From contig NZ_CP068047.1 in the NCBI RefSeq assembly GCF_016698645.1, positions 1,461,001 through 1,525,000 on the forward strand: a stretch of DNA of 64,000 nt, read 5' to 3'. Made by a program: the position numbers and the translations under genes. The DNA is from Devosia oryziradicis. GTDB taxonomy: Bacteria > Pseudomonadota > Alphaproteobacteria > Rhizobiales > Devosiaceae. Shown here one piece after another: positions 9,012 through 18,589 of the stretch (the stretch's first letter is position 1; every line of letters starts with the position of its first letter). The notes under the pieces were generated by a model, which searched no databases, was not told where the DNA came from, and saw nothing but the letters and a program-made list of their open reading frames with translations.

Positions 9012-10097
9012 ATGACTCTGAATCGCCGCTCCATTCTGAAGGCAGGCGCTGCTGCCGCCGCGCTGCCGCTGCTCGGCAGCCGGGCCTTTGCCCAGGGTGA
9101 ACCGCTCAAGGTGGGCTTCATCTATGTCGGCACCATCAACGACAACGGCTACAACTACGCCCATAACCAGGGCCGTCTCTATCTCGAGGAGAAGCTCGGC
9201 GACGCGGTGGAAACCACCTATGTCGAAAACGTGCCGGAAGGCCCGGACTGCGAGCGCGTGCTGCGCGAGTTGGCCCAGCAGGGCAACAAGCTGATCTTTG
9301 CCACCAGCTTCGGCTTCGGCGACTCGGTGATCAAGGTTGCCCAGCAGTTCCCGGACGTGAAGTTCGAGCATGCCACCGGCTACATGAAGGCGGACAATGT
9401 CGGCCTCTACAATGCCCGGTTCTACGAAGGTCGTGCCGTCTGCGGCACCATTGCCGGCCACCTCTCCAAGACCGGCAAGGCGGGCTATATCGGCTCGTTC
9501 CCGATCCCCGAAGTGGTGATGGGCATCAACTCGTTCGTGCTGGCAGCGCGCAAGGTCAACCCTGACTTCACCATTCGCCCGGTCTACATCTCCACCTGGA
9601 ACGACCCGGCCAAGGAAGCTGACACCGCCCGCGCCATGATCGACCAGGGCATCGACGTGATCGCCCAGCATACCGACGGCCCGGCTGCCCTCCAGGTTGC
9701 CCAGGAACGCGGCATTGTCGGTGGCTTCGGCCAGGGTGCCGACATGAGCGAGTTCGCACCGGAAACCCAGCTGACCTCGATCATCGACCATTGGGGTCCG
9801 CACTATGCCGCCTCTGCCCAGGCTGTCATCGACGGCACCTGGACGGCCGGCGATACCTGGGAAGGCCTCAAGGAAGACGTGGTCCAGATCGGGCCCTATG
9901 GTCCCAAGGTCACCGACGAGGTCAAGGCTGCGGCCGAGGCCGTTCGCACCGGCCAGATCGACGGCTCGTTCCACATCTTCACCGGTCCGATCAAGGACAA
10001 TACCGGCGTGGAGCGCGTTCCGGCCGGCCAGACTATGACCGATGCCGAACTGCTCAGCATGGACTGGTATGTCGAGGGCGTCGAACAGCCGGCTTGA
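9012..10097 (+). CDS. BMP-family purine/nucleoside substrate-binding protein
   Basis: This 361-residue periplasmic protein is of the Med/BmpA family. The N-terminus has a Tat-like signal, NRRSILKAG followed by a hydrophobic stretch ending in SRAFA-Q near residue 31. The mature part has GFIYVGTINDNGYNYAHNQG, typical of BMP lipoproteins (VGxxxDxxxN), and the FGFGDSV and HTDGPAA ligand-site regions. The ATG at 9012 has AGGAGA seven bases upstream; an in-frame start at 8967 lacks a good ribosome site. A strong terminator follows, so this closes the import operon. Family members bind purine nucleosides or, in some proteobacteria, purine bases. Confidence 0.92.
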   Translation: MTLNRRSILKAGAAAAALPLLGSRAFAQGEPLKVGFIYVGTINDNGYNYAHNQGRLYLEEKLGDAVETTYVENVPEGPDCERVLRELAQQGNKLIFATSFGFGDSVIKVAQQFPDVKFEHATGYMKADNVGLYNARFYEGRAVCGTIAGHLSKTGKAGYIGSFPIPEVVMGINSFVLAARKVNPDFTIRPVYISTWNDPAKEADTARAMIDQGIDVIAQHTDGPAALQVAQERGIVGGFGQGADMSEFAPETQLTSIIDHWGPHYAASAQAVIDGTWTAGDTWEGLKEDVVQIGPYGPKVTDEVKAAAEAVRTGQIDGSFHIFTGPIKDNTGVERVPAGQTMTDAELLSMDWYVEGVEQPA

Positions 10098-10120
10098 TCG
10101 GCTATCGAATGATTAGAGAG

Positions 10121-10145
10121 GGGCGGGTTTCGGCCCGCCCTTCTT
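10121..10145 (+). terminator. Rho-independent terminator after the BMP gene
   Basis: A GGGCGGG stem, a short TTTC loop and a CCCGCCC stem are followed by TTCTTT. It lies 23 bases after the binding-protein stop and separates the importer from puuD. Confidence 0.85.
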
Positions 10146-10203
10146 TGCCGCGGGGCAGGTTTAATGCCTTGGTCCCCAAGGCAGGTAGGTTGAGGACGAA
10201 ACG

Positions 10204-11430
10204 ATGCCCGATTACGCGATTGCCTACGAATGGCTGATGTTTGCCGTGCGCTGGCTGCATGTAGTCACGGCGATCGCCTGGATCGGCTCGTCCTTCTACT
10301 TCATCGCGCTCGACCTTGGCCTGCGCAAGACCCCCAGCCTGCCGCCCCTGGCGCATGGTGAGGAGTGGCAGGTACATGGCGGCGGCTTCTATCACATCCA
10401 GAAATACCTGGTGGCGCCGGAATTCCTGCCCGAACACCTGACCTGGTTCAAATGGGAAAGCTACTGGACCTGGTTGTCCGGCTTCATGCTGCTGGCCCTG
10501 GTCTATTATGTCGGCGCCGACATCTACCTCATCGACCGCAATGTGCTCGATCTCGTGCAATGGCAGGCCATCGGACTTTCCATCGGATCTATCGTGCTTG
10601 GCTGGGTGCTCTACGATGCGCTCTGCAAGTCGCCGATCGGGAATTCCACGACCGGCCTGATGCTGGTGCTGTTCGCCATTCTGGTCGCAGCCAGCTACGG
10701 CTACACGCTGCTGTTCACGGGCCGGGCCGCCATGCTGCATATGGGCGCCTTCACCGCGACAATCATGGCGGCCAATGTCGCCATGATCATCATCCCCAAC
10801 CAGAAGATCGTGGTGGGCGACCTCAAGGCCGGCCGGGTGCCCGACGCCAAGTATGGCAAGATCGCCAAGCAGCGGAGCCTCCACAACAACTACCTGACGC
10901 TGCCCGTCATCTTCTTCATGCTGTCCAGCCACTATCCGCTGGCCTTCGCCACGCAGTGGAACTGGATCATCGCTTCGCTGATCTTCCTGGTCGGGGTGGT
11001 CATCCGCCACTATTTCAACACCCGACATGCGCGGAAAGGCAACCCGCACTGGACCTGGCTGGTGGCCGTGGTGCTGTTCATCATCATCGCCTGGCTGTCG
11101 ACGGCGCCGAAATTGCCGGGGTCGGCAGGAGAGGAGGTGGCGTCTCGTGCGGCCGAGAGCTTTCTCCATGCTGAGCACTTCGCTGCTGCGAGCCTAGCCG
11201 TGCAGACGCGCTGCGCCATGTGCCACACGGCCGAGCCTGCCTGGCCCGGTGTGTTCGAGCCGCCGAAGAATGTCATCCTCGACAATGACATCGCCGTCGC
11301 CAACCACGCCAAGGACATCGCCATGCAAGCCGGTTATGCCCATGCCATGCCACCGGGCAATGCGAGCGGAATGACCCAGGAGGAACGGGCGCTAATCGTG
11401 GAGTGGTTCCGCGAAGGTTCGGGTCAATGA
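10204..11430 (+). CDS. puuD: Membrane-bound urate hydroxylase with cytochrome c domain
   Basis: PuuD oxidises urate to 5-hydroxyisourate and passes electrons to its own C-terminal heme. The 408-residue protein has an N-terminal membrane domain of about eight helices (residues 10-310), beginning WLHVVTAIAWIGSSFYF. A cytochrome c domain follows, with CAMCH at 337-341 and a likely axial Met near 382. This replaces soluble uricase or FAD-dependent HpxO, neither of which is seen. The electron route to the respiratory chain is inferred from the fused heme. The stop overlaps guaD as ATGA. Confidence 0.95.
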   Translation: MPDYAIAYEWLMFAVRWLHVVTAIAWIGSSFYFIALDLGLRKTPSLPPLAHGEEWQVHGGGFYHIQKYLVAPEFLPEHLTWFKWESYWTWLSGFMLLALVYYVGADIYLIDRNVLDLVQWQAIGLSIGSIVLGWVLYDALCKSPIGNSTTGLMLVLFAILVAASYGYTLLFTGRAAMLHMGAFTATIMAANVAMIIIPNQKIVVGDLKAGRVPDAKYGKIAKQRSLHNNYLTLPVIFFMLSSHYPLAFATQWNWIIASLIFLVGVVIRHYFNTRHARKGNPHWTWLVAVVLFIIIAWLSTAPKLPGSAGEEVASRAAESFLHAEHFAAASLAVQTRCAMCHTAEPAWPGVFEPPKNVILDNDIAVANHAKDIAMQAGYAHAMPPGNASGMTQEERALIVEWFREGSGQ

Positions 11431-12737
11431 CCAGGACTGTTCTGCGGGGCCGGGTGCTGACCTTCCTCAGCGAGCCGCAGGGGCTCGATGACGCCGCGAG
11501 CTATCGCTATATCGAGGACGGCGCCGTCACTATCGATGCCGGCAAGATCATCGCCGTTGGCGACTATGTCGCGGATGGCGATGCCGAGGTCATCGACCAT
11601 CGCCCGCACTTGATCCTGCCCGGCTTCATCGACACGCACCTGCATTATGTGCAGAGCCAGATCGTTGCCTCCTATGCCGGCTCGCTGCTCGAATGGCTCA
11701 ATACCTACACCTTCGTCGAAGAACAGAAATTCAGCCAGCAGGGCCATGCCGGCGCCGTCGCCGCGGCTTTCTACGATGAGCTGATCCGCAACGGCACCAC
11801 CACCGCCGTGGCCTATTGTTCAAGCCATCCGCGCTCGGTGGACGCCTATTTCGGCGAGGCCGAAAAGCGCAACATGCTCATGATCGGCGGCAAGGTGATG
11901 ATGGATCGCAATGCCCCCGAGGCGCTCTGCGACACCGCGCAATCGGGCTACGACGACAGCAAGATGCTGATCGAACGCTGGCACGGACGAGCTCGCGGGC
12001 TCTACGCCATCTCGCCGCGTTTCGCCATCACCTCGACACCGGCGCAGCTCGAAGCCTCGCGCGCGCTGGTGGCCGAGCACCCCGGATGCTACGTGCAGAC
12101 GCATCTGAGCGAGAATGCCGACGAGATCACCAAGTCGATGGAGCTCTATCCGGACTCGCCGGACTATACCGGCATCTACGAGGATTATGGCCTGTTGGGG
12201 CCCAGGACCCTGCTTGGGCACAGTATCCACCTCAACCACCGTGAAACCGCTGTGCTGGCAGAAACCGGCTCGGTGGCCGTGTTCTGCCCCACCTCGAACC
12301 TGTTCCTGGGCTCGGGCCTGTTCGACCGCGAGCGCCTCACCAAGCATGGCGTGCGCATTGGCGTCGCCACCGATATCGGCGGCGGCACCAGCTATGGGAT
12401 GCTGGAAACCATGGCCGAAGGCTATAAAGTCTTGCAACTGCGCGGGCAGCGGCTGACCCCGTTCAACTCCTTCTACATGATGACCCTGGGCAATGCCCGG
12501 GCGCTGTCGCTGGAGGGAACGATCGGCGCCATTTCGCCTGGCAATGCGGCGGACCTGGTGGTGCTCAATGCAGCGGCCACGCCGGCGATGGCGCTGCGCA
12601 TGGCCACAGTCACCACGCTCGCGGAAGAACTGTTCCTGCTGCAGACGCTGGGGGACGATCGGGCGATCGCCGAAGTCTATGTCGCTGGTGCAAGGGCGAA
12701 GTCCAGATTAGGCGGGTTGGCAGGTCAGGGTGCATGA
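11427..12737 (+). CDS. guaD: Guanine deaminase
   Basis: GuaD is a zinc amidohydrolase converting guanine to xanthine, which feeds XdhAB. The 436-residue product has the metal motif [14 protein letters not shown] (H71, H73), THLSEN with a metal His near 225, GHSIHL near 258 and the metal Asp in the [10 protein letters not shown] region near 312. The ATG at 11427 overlaps the puuD stop by four bases; a GTG-type start 24 bases earlier is less likely. Length is normal for the family (about 430-450). Confidence 0.94.
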   Translation: MTRTVLRGRVLTFLSEPQGLDDAASYRYIEDGAVTIDAGKIIAVGDYVADGDAEVIDHRPHLILPGFIDTHLHYVQSQIVASYAGSLLEWLNTYTFVEEQKFSQQGHAGAVAAAFYDELIRNGTTTAVAYCSSHPRSVDAYFGEAEKRNMLMIGGKVMMDRNAPEALCDTAQSGYDDSKMLIERWHGRARGLYAISPRFAITSTPAQLEASRALVAEHPGCYVQTHLSENADEITKSMELYPDSPDYTGIYEDYGLLGPRTLLGHSIHLNHRETAVLAETGSVAVFCPTSNLFLGSGLFDRERLTKHGVRIGVATDIGGGTSYGMLETMAEGYKVLQLRGQRLTPFNSFYMMTLGNARALSLEGTIGAISPGNAADLVVLNAAATPAMALRMATVTTLAEELFLLQTLGDDRAIAEVYVAGARAKSRLGGLAGQGA

Positions 12738-12774
12738 CTTAAGTCTCGTCAGTCTGCACGAAAAGGAAGCAATG

Positions 12775-14934
12775 ATGAGCGCGCATCTCACAAAGTCCGG
12801 CCTTTCGGTTCACCCTCTGCTGGTCGATTTCGTGGAGAAGGAAGCGCTTCCCGGGACTGCGGTATCAGCCGAGCAATTCTGGAGCGGATTTGCGGCCCTG
12901 GTGGCGGAACATGCGCCGACCAATGCGCGACTGCTGGCGCGGCGCGACGAGTTGCAGGCCAAGATCGACGACTGGCACCGCAGGTACGGGCCGGTAGCCA
13001 ACAATGCCCAGGGCTATGAATTTTTTCTGCGCGACATAGGCTATCTGGTTCCCGAGCCTGACGATTTCACCATCGAGACGAGTGGGCTGGATCCCGAGAT
13101 TACCACGCTCTGCGGGCCGCAGCTGGTCGTGCCGGTCTCAAACGCACGCTACGCGCTCAATGCTGCCAATGCCCGCTGGGGTAGCTTGTACGACGCGCTT
13201 TATGGCACCGATGTCATTAGCCGGGACGGCGAACTGGCGCCCGGCAAGGGCTACAATGCCGCGCGTGGTGCCGCCGTGGTCGAGCATGCCGCAGGATTTC
13301 TCGATGATGTCCTGCCTCTGGCTTCGGGCAGCCACCGGGACGTCACGGGTTATCACATCGTCAAGGACGGCGAGACGCGCCATCTCGAAGTCGACACCAC
13401 AAATGGGCGCACGGGCCTGCGCGATCCGGCCGCGTTTGTCGGCTATGGCGGTACGGAAGCCAGCGGCGAAATCGTGCTGCGCCACCATGGTCTCCATGTG
13501 ATCCTGGTCATCGATCCCGGCAGCGTGATCGGCGGGACGCATAGGGCAGGCCTGAGCGATATCGTCGTCGAGGCGGCGCTGACCACCATCCAGGATTGCG
13601 AGGATTCGGTCGCGGCGGTCGATGCCGAGGACAAGGTTGGGGTTTATCGCAATTGGCTGGGCCTGATGAACGGCACGCTGGAGGACACGTTCCAGAAGGG
13701 CGGGCGCACCGTGACCCGCAAACTCAATGCCGACCGGACCTACAAGGACGTCAACGGCCAGCCGCTGGTGCTCAAGGGGCGGTCGCTGCTGCTGGTGCGC
13801 AATGTCGGACACCTGATGACCACGGACGCGGTGTTGCTGGACGGCAAGCCCATCGGCGAGGGGCTGATGGACGCAGCCGTAACCGCGCTCTGCGCCATGC
13901 AGGACAAGGTCAACAGCACCACCGGCGCCATCTATGTCGTCAAACCCAAGATGCATGGGCCCGAGGAAGTGGCCTTCGCCTGCGCGATCTTTGCGTCGGT
14001 CGAGAAGATGCTGGGGCTCGAGCCGCTCACCATCAAGATCGGCATCATGGACGAGGAGCGTCGCACCTCGGCCAACCTCAAGGCCGCGATCTACGAAGCC
14101 CGCCAGCGGGTGTTTTTCATCAATACGGGCTTCCTCGATCGAACTGGCGACGAAATCCACACGTCGATGGAAGCGGGCGCCGTCTTGCGCAAGGACGAGG
14201 TCCGCTCCGAGAAGTGGCTACAGGCTTACGAGGATCGCAACGTGCTGATTGGCCTGGCCTGCGGGCTTTCTGGCCGGGCGCAGATCGGCAAGGGCATGTG
14301 GGCCCGACCGGACGACATGGCGGCGATGATGGCCGCCAAGGCTGCCCACCCAAATGCCGGCGCCAATACGGCCTGGGTGCCCAGCCCAACCGCCGCGACA
14401 TTGCATGCGCTGCATTACCACCGGGTCGATGTGTTCGAGGCGCAGCGGCGCCGTCACAACCAGGCGGTGCCCGCCTTGAGCGAGCTGTTCTCGATGCCGA
14501 TCCAGGTGCCGTTCTCCCTCAGCCGCGAGGAAATCACCCGCGAGCTGGAAAACAACGCCCAGGGGATTCTCGGCTATGTCGTGCGCTGGGTGCAGCAGGG
14601 CGTGGGCTGTTCGAAGGTGCCTGATATCAACAATGTCGGCCTGATGGAGGATCGGGCGACCTGCCGGATTTCCAGCCAGGCGGTGGCCAACTGGCTGCGG
14701 CATGGACTGGTGTCGCGCGACGAGGTGGCTGCGGTCTTCGAACGCATGGCCGCGGTGGTGGACGAGCAGAACGCAGGCGATCCGCTGTATCGGCCGATGG
14801 CGGAGAATTTCCAGTCGGTGGCTTTCAACGCCGCGCTTGACCTGGCCTTGCATGGGGCGGACCAGCCGAGCGGCTATACCGAGCCGCTGCTCCATGCCGC
14901 CCGGCGCAAGGTGAAGGCGCGCGACGGGAAGTAG
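12775..14934 (+). CDS. glcB: Malate synthase G
   Basis: GlcB condenses glyoxylate with acetyl-CoA to give malate. The 719-residue length and conserved stretches [27 protein letters not shown] and [19 protein letters not shown] mark the monomeric G isoform. Two adjacent ATGs lie at 12772 and 12775; the second has better spacing from GGA at 12765. The gene follows guaD by 37 bases on the same strand. Ureide breakdown from purines yields glyoxylate, so its place at the end of this operon suggests it assimilates purine carbon. glcB more often sits with glycolate oxidase, so this position is notable. Confidence 0.95.
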   Translation: MSAHLTKSGLSVHPLLVDFVEKEALPGTAVSAEQFWSGFAALVAEHAPTNARLLARRDELQAKIDDWHRRYGPVANNAQGYEFFLRDIGYLVPEPDDFTIETSGLDPEITTLCGPQLVVPVSNARYALNAANARWGSLYDALYGTDVISRDGELAPGKGYNAARGAAVVEHAAGFLDDVLPLASGSHRDVTGYHIVKDGETRHLEVDTTNGRTGLRDPAAFVGYGGTEASGEIVLRHHGLHVILVIDPGSVIGGTHRAGLSDIVVEAALTTIQDCEDSVAAVDAEDKVGVYRNWLGLMNGTLEDTFQKGGRTVTRKLNADRTYKDVNGQPLVLKGRSLLLVRNVGHLMTTDAVLLDGKPIGEGLMDAAVTALCAMQDKVNSTTGAIYVVKPKMHGPEEVAFACAIFASVEKMLGLEPLTIKIGIMDEERRTSANLKAAIYEARQRVFFINTGFLDRTGDEIHTSMEAGAVLRKDEVRSEKWLQAYEDRNVLIGLACGLSGRAQIGKGMWARPDDMAAMMAAKAAHPNAGANTAWVPSPTAATLHALHYHRVDVFEAQRRRHNQAVPALSELFSMPIQVPFSLSREEITRELENNAQGILGYVVRWVQQGVGCSKVPDINNVGLMEDRATCRISSQAVANWLRHGLVSRDEVAAVFERMAAVVDEQNAGDPLYRPMAENFQSVAFNAALDLALHGADQPSGYTEPLLHAARRKVKARDGK

Positions 14935-14963
14935 GGAGTTACCCCTACAAAGTGGGAGAGAGC

Positions 14964-16583
14964 CTACACCTCATAAGTCGCGAGTCCGAGTTCTGCGCCG
15001 ATGATCTCCACGTCATTGGCCACCATCCGCGTTGCCGTCCCCACCGGCTCGTCGGTCCCCAGATTGCGCGCATATCTCGGATGCGCGCCTGAAGACACCT
15101 GCAGCCGCAGGCGGTGGCCGGCACGGAAGCTGTGGGCGGCGGCGTGCAAGGTGAAGTCGAGCCACCAACTGCCATCCGGCTCCACCGGCGTTTCCGGTGT
15201 CACGCGGATGAGGCCGTCGCAGATGTTGAGCGAAATGCCATCTGGCCCGACATCGCAGAGGCGCAGGAAAAAGTCGGCATGGGGGACACTGGCGCGGGCA
15301 TGCAGCGTCACGCTGGTCTGGCCTATGATGGTCAGGTTTTCCGCTAGTGGCTCGGAGGTGTAACTCAGCACGTCGCCGCGGTTTTCACGCGGTGCATTGT
15401 CCACCGGGCCGGCCCCGGTAAAGGCAAACATATTGCCGCCGACATTGGGGGTGGGGTTGGCGGGGTCATAGCGATAGCGGTCGGGCTGCGTCGTGCCCGA
15501 AGGTGTCTGCCCCAGGCCACGGGCGGGCTGGATATACCAGGTTTGCATGGCCGGCGGACCGGGCGGATAGCTGTCATAGTCGCGCCATTCGCCCAGGCCG
15601 GTGACGAAGATGCGCACGGGCTTTTCGCGCAGGCCGGAGCCGTCGCCCAACAGCTTGGCGCGCATCCAGGTCAGCGTCTCGCGCATGCTTTCGGCCTGGA
15701 GGTCATTGGCGATATGCGTCCAGGGGCCGACCGTCAGATAGGGCTGGTGGCCGAAGGACACCAGCGTCTGGTAGTCGCGCAGTAGCTGGTCGAGCATGAA
15801 ATCGTGCCAGCCGGAAATGAAGTGGTTGGGCGGCGTCTGTGGCCCCAGTCGATGACGGTGGTCGATGGCTTTCCAGAAGTCGTCATTGCCGATGGCGCTT
15901 TCGAACCAGCTTTGCCAGAACGGCACGTCGTGGCCAACGGCGGCCTTGTCCGCGTGGAGCAGCGGCAGGGTCATCGCCGCCCTGGCCGTACGCTTCTCGA
16001 CACCGCCGGAAAACATGGTGCCGCTCATCTTGAGTGGATTACCGCGCAGGCCTTCGACGACCTGCAGCCAGCTCAGCCACAGGCCCAGGTGGAAGGCGCC
16101 GGAGGGGAAGACCACCGACTGGAACTCGGCTGAGGTCACCTTGGTGGCCATGGCCGAGGTTGCGGGCAGCTCGTCGCAGATGGCCCATTGCGCATAGCCC
16201 AGATAGGATGGACCGGAGAGGCCAAGACGACCGTCATACCAGTCCTGCGCCTTGATCCAGCGCAGGGTGGCAAGCCCGTCGGCGCGTTCGTTGACCAGCG
16301 GATCGAAGTCCCCGCCGGACTTTTCGGTGCCGCGACAGGCCTGCAGCACGACGTGAAAGCCGCGTTCGGCGTAGCATTCAGCGACCGTGTCGAAGCCATG
16401 CCGCCCATAGGGCAAGCGCATGAGGATGGTGGGGTGCGGTCCCTCGACGCGCGGAGAATAGACGTCGGTCATCAGCGTCACGCCATCGTCCATCGGCAGA
16501 GCGATGTTCCGTTGGCGTGTGGTGCCATAGAGCCGGGGTGGCAGACCGTAGAGCTTAGCTAGTACGAGGCTGCTTAAGCTCAT
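14964..16583 (-). CDS. CocE/NonD family hydrolase (S15-like alpha/beta hydrolase)
   Basis: This 539-residue serine hydrolase has the nucleophile motif GLSGPSYLGY (Ser126) and a C-terminal jelly-roll X-Pro dipeptidyl-peptidase domain (about 330-539). Family members hydrolyse acyl esters or amides, including cocaine esterase and glutaryl-7-ACA acylase. The start region KLYGLPPRLYG precedes the usual RNIALPMDDGVTLMTDVY strand. It lies four bases downstream of adenine deaminase on the same strand, so the two are probably co-transcribed. A role in purine or nucleoside-ester use is possible but unproven. It converges on glcB with 29 bases between stops. Confidence 0.85.
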   Translation of the reverse strand: MSLSSLVLAKLYGLPPRLYGTTRQRNIALPMDDGVTLMTDVYSPRVEGPHPTILMRLPYGRHGFDTVAECYAERGFHVVLQACRGTEKSGGDFDPLVNERADGLATLRWIKAQDWYDGRLGLSGPSYLGYAQWAICDELPATSAMATKVTSAEFQSVVFPSGAFHLGLWLSWLQVVEGLRGNPLKMSGTMFSGGVEKRTARAAMTLPLLHADKAAVGHDVPFWQSWFESAIGNDDFWKAIDHRHRLGPQTPPNHFISGWHDFMLDQLLRDYQTLVSFGHQPYLTVGPWTHIANDLQAESMRETLTWMRAKLLGDGSGLREKPVRIFVTGLGEWRDYDSYPPGPPAMQTWYIQPARGLGQTPSGTTQPDRYRYDPANPTPNVGGNMFAFTGAGPVDNAPRENRGDVLSYTSEPLAENLTIIGQTSVTLHARASVPHADFFLRLCDVGPDGISLNICDGLIRVTPETPVEPDGSWWLDFTLHAAAHSFRAGHRLRLQVSSGAHPRYARNLGTDEPVGTATRMVANDVEIIGAELGLATYEV

Positions 16584-16587
16584 CGCC

Positions 16588-18297
16588 TCAATCCACGAAG
16601 TCGAATTTGTCGACGTCGAACAGGCCGCGATCGGTCATCTTGAGGTGGGGGATGACCGGCAGCGCGAGGAACGCGACCTGGAGGAACGGTTCGGGGAGCA
16701 CGCAATCGAGCGCATAGGCTGCCTCGCGCAGCGCGTGCAGGTCATGCGTCACCTCCTCGAACGGCTTGTCGCTCATCAGGCCGGCAATGGGCAGCGCCAG
16801 TTCAGCCGTGACCTTGCCACCATCGGCGACCACGAAGCCGCCATGCAGTTCGATCAGGCGATTGACCGCCACGGCCATGTCCTCGTCGGTCGCACCGATG
16901 ACGGTAATGTTGTGGCTGTCATGGCCAACCGAGGAGGCGATGGCGCCGCGCTTGAGGCCGAAGCCGCGTACGAAGCCGCGGCCGATATTGCCGTTCCTGC
17001 CGTGCCGCTCGATGACGGCAACCTTGAGCACGTCGGCCTCGAGATCGGGCTGCAGGCCCTTTTCGGTCGTGGCCAGCGTGGCTTCGTCGCGGAAGGTCAG
17101 GATCAGGCCCGGCTTGACGCCGATGACCGGCGTGCTGTTCCGGCCGGGCTTGGGCTGGGCGATGAAATCGTCTGGTGAGACCGGCTTGGCCTTCATCGAG
17201 GAGAGGCCAACGGCGGCGACGGGCTGGCGCGCGGTGAAGAGATCGGGGCCAACCAGCCGACCGCCGGTAACGACGTCGGACACGCGGCAATCCTCTAGGC
17301 TGTCGAGCAGGGCGATATCGGCGCGCCAGCCGGGCGCCACCAGGCCGCGATCGCGCAAGCCGAAGATGCGGGCGGCCGAGTGGCTGGCGGCGCGATAAAC
17401 ATGGTGCAGCGGCCGGCCCATGGCGATCAGCCGGCGGATGGAGCTGTCCAGGTGCCCTTCCTCGGCAATATCGAGCGGGTTGCGATCGTCGGTACAGAGC
17501 GCCACGAAACTCGAGGTGTTTTCGTCGAGCACTTCGGCCAGCGCCTTGAGGTCCTTGGAGACCGAACCCTCGCGGATGAGGATGGCCATGCCCTTGCTGA
17601 GCTTCTCGCGCGCTTCGGCGGCCGAGGTGGCCTCGTGGTCGGTACGAATGGCGGCCGCGAGATAGCCATTAAGCGCAGTGCCGCGCAACAGCGGGGCGTG
17701 GCCGTCGATATGGCCACCCTGGAAGGCGACGAGCTTGGCGAGGATACCGGGATCGGCATTGAGCACGCCGGGAAAGTTCATCATTTCCGCGAGGCCAATC
17801 ACCTTGGGATGGGTGCGGAACGGCTCGAGGTCAGCGATTTCAAGCGCCGCCCCCGAGGTTTCAAAGCCGGTGGCCGGCACGCAGGACGAGAGATTGACAC
17901 GTATGTCCATCACCGTCTGCTCGGCGCAGTCGAGGAAGTAGCGGATACCCTCCGCGCCCAGCACATTGGCGATTTCATGGGGGTCGCAGATCACCGTCGT
18001 GACGCCATGAGGCAACACGCAGCGGTCGAACTCATATGGGGTGACGAGCGAAGATTCGATGTGCAGGTGGGTATCGATGAAGCCGGGGACGGCGAAGCGG
18101 CCATTGCCATCGATTACGGTCTTGCCCTCATAGCGTGCATGGGTGCCCACGATACGGTCGCCGACAATGGCGATGTCGGTTTGGGTCACCGCGCCTGTGA
18201 TGACGTCGAGCAGTCGCACATTCTTGATGACGAGGTCCGCCGGTTCCTTGCCCTGTCCAGCCATGATCATGCGGGTAAGGGTGGCGGCACTGGTCAT
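16588..18297 (-). CDS. ade: Adenine deaminase
   Basis: Ade converts adenine to hypoxanthine, which XdhAB oxidises. The product has the amidohydrolase metal motif [13 protein letters not shown], the [11 protein letters not shown] loop, [15 protein letters not shown] and the family-specific SVGHDSHN near the C-terminus. The ATG at 18297 (569 residues) has AGGAT seven to eleven bases upstream; an alternative ATG at 18321 adds eight residues but lacks a clear ribosome site. It completes the set of nucleobase deaminases in this island. apt at 45547 competes for the same substrate. Confidence 0.93.
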   Translation of the reverse strand: MTSAATLTRMIMAGQGKEPADLVIKNVRLLDVITGAVTQTDIAIVGDRIVGTHARYEGKTVIDGNGRFAVPGFIDTHLHIESSLVTPYEFDRCVLPHGVTTVICDPHEIANVLGAEGIRYFLDCAEQTVMDIRVNLSSCVPATGFETSGAALEIADLEPFRTHPKVIGLAEMMNFPGVLNADPGILAKLVAFQGGHIDGHAPLLRGTALNGYLAAAIRTDHEATSAAEAREKLSKGMAILIREGSVSKDLKALAEVLDENTSSFVALCTDDRNPLDIAEEGHLDSSIRRLIAMGRPLHHVYRAASHSAARIFGLRDRGLVAPGWRADIALLDSLEDCRVSDVVTGGRLVGPDLFTARQPVAAVGLSSMKAKPVSPDDFIAQPKPGRNSTPVIGVKPGLILTFRDEATLATTEKGLQPDLEADVLKVAVIERHGRNGNIGRGFVRGFGLKRGAIASSVGHDSHNITVIGATDEDMAVAVNRLIELHGGFVVADGGKVTAELALPIAGLMSDKPFEEVTHDLHALREAAYALDCVLPEPFLQVAFLALPVIPHLKMTDRGLFDVDKFDFVD

Positions 18298-18428
18298 GGG
18301 GCTATCCTGCGTGGTGGTCATGTTCGAAGGTCAGCCTCGGCGCGGGCGGCGTCAAGGCCCGGCGGCGCGATGTCGCGGAACCGGCTTGGCGCGCGCACCG
18401 TTGCAACGGCACAAGCAAGGAGAGCGTC

Positions 18429-18587
18429 ATGGAAACCTATGACCCCAACAAGAGCACGACCGAAGTTCGCCAGGCCAGCCCGCGCAAGATGAATGCCCGC
18501 GTCTTGGTGACCTCGCTGATCGGCGTCGTCGTGCTCTTCGCCATCATCTACACGATCTATACGCTCACCCAATCCAATCCGACCTGA
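18429..18587 (+). CDS. Small single-span membrane protein, 52 residues
   Basis: A short gene with GGAG six to nine bases upstream of its ATG encodes 52 residues. A polar N-terminus (METYDPNKSTTE, then RKMNAR) is followed by one hydrophobic helix (about residues 24-46, VLVTSLIGVV then FAIIYTIYTL) and a short polar tail. By the positive-inside rule the N-terminus should be cytoplasmic. It ends two bases before topoisomerase IB, so coupling is likely. No function is recognised. Confidence 0.7.
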   Translation: METYDPNKSTTEVRQASPRKMNARVLVTSLIGVVVLFAIIYTIYTLTQSNPT

Positions 18588-18589
18588 CC

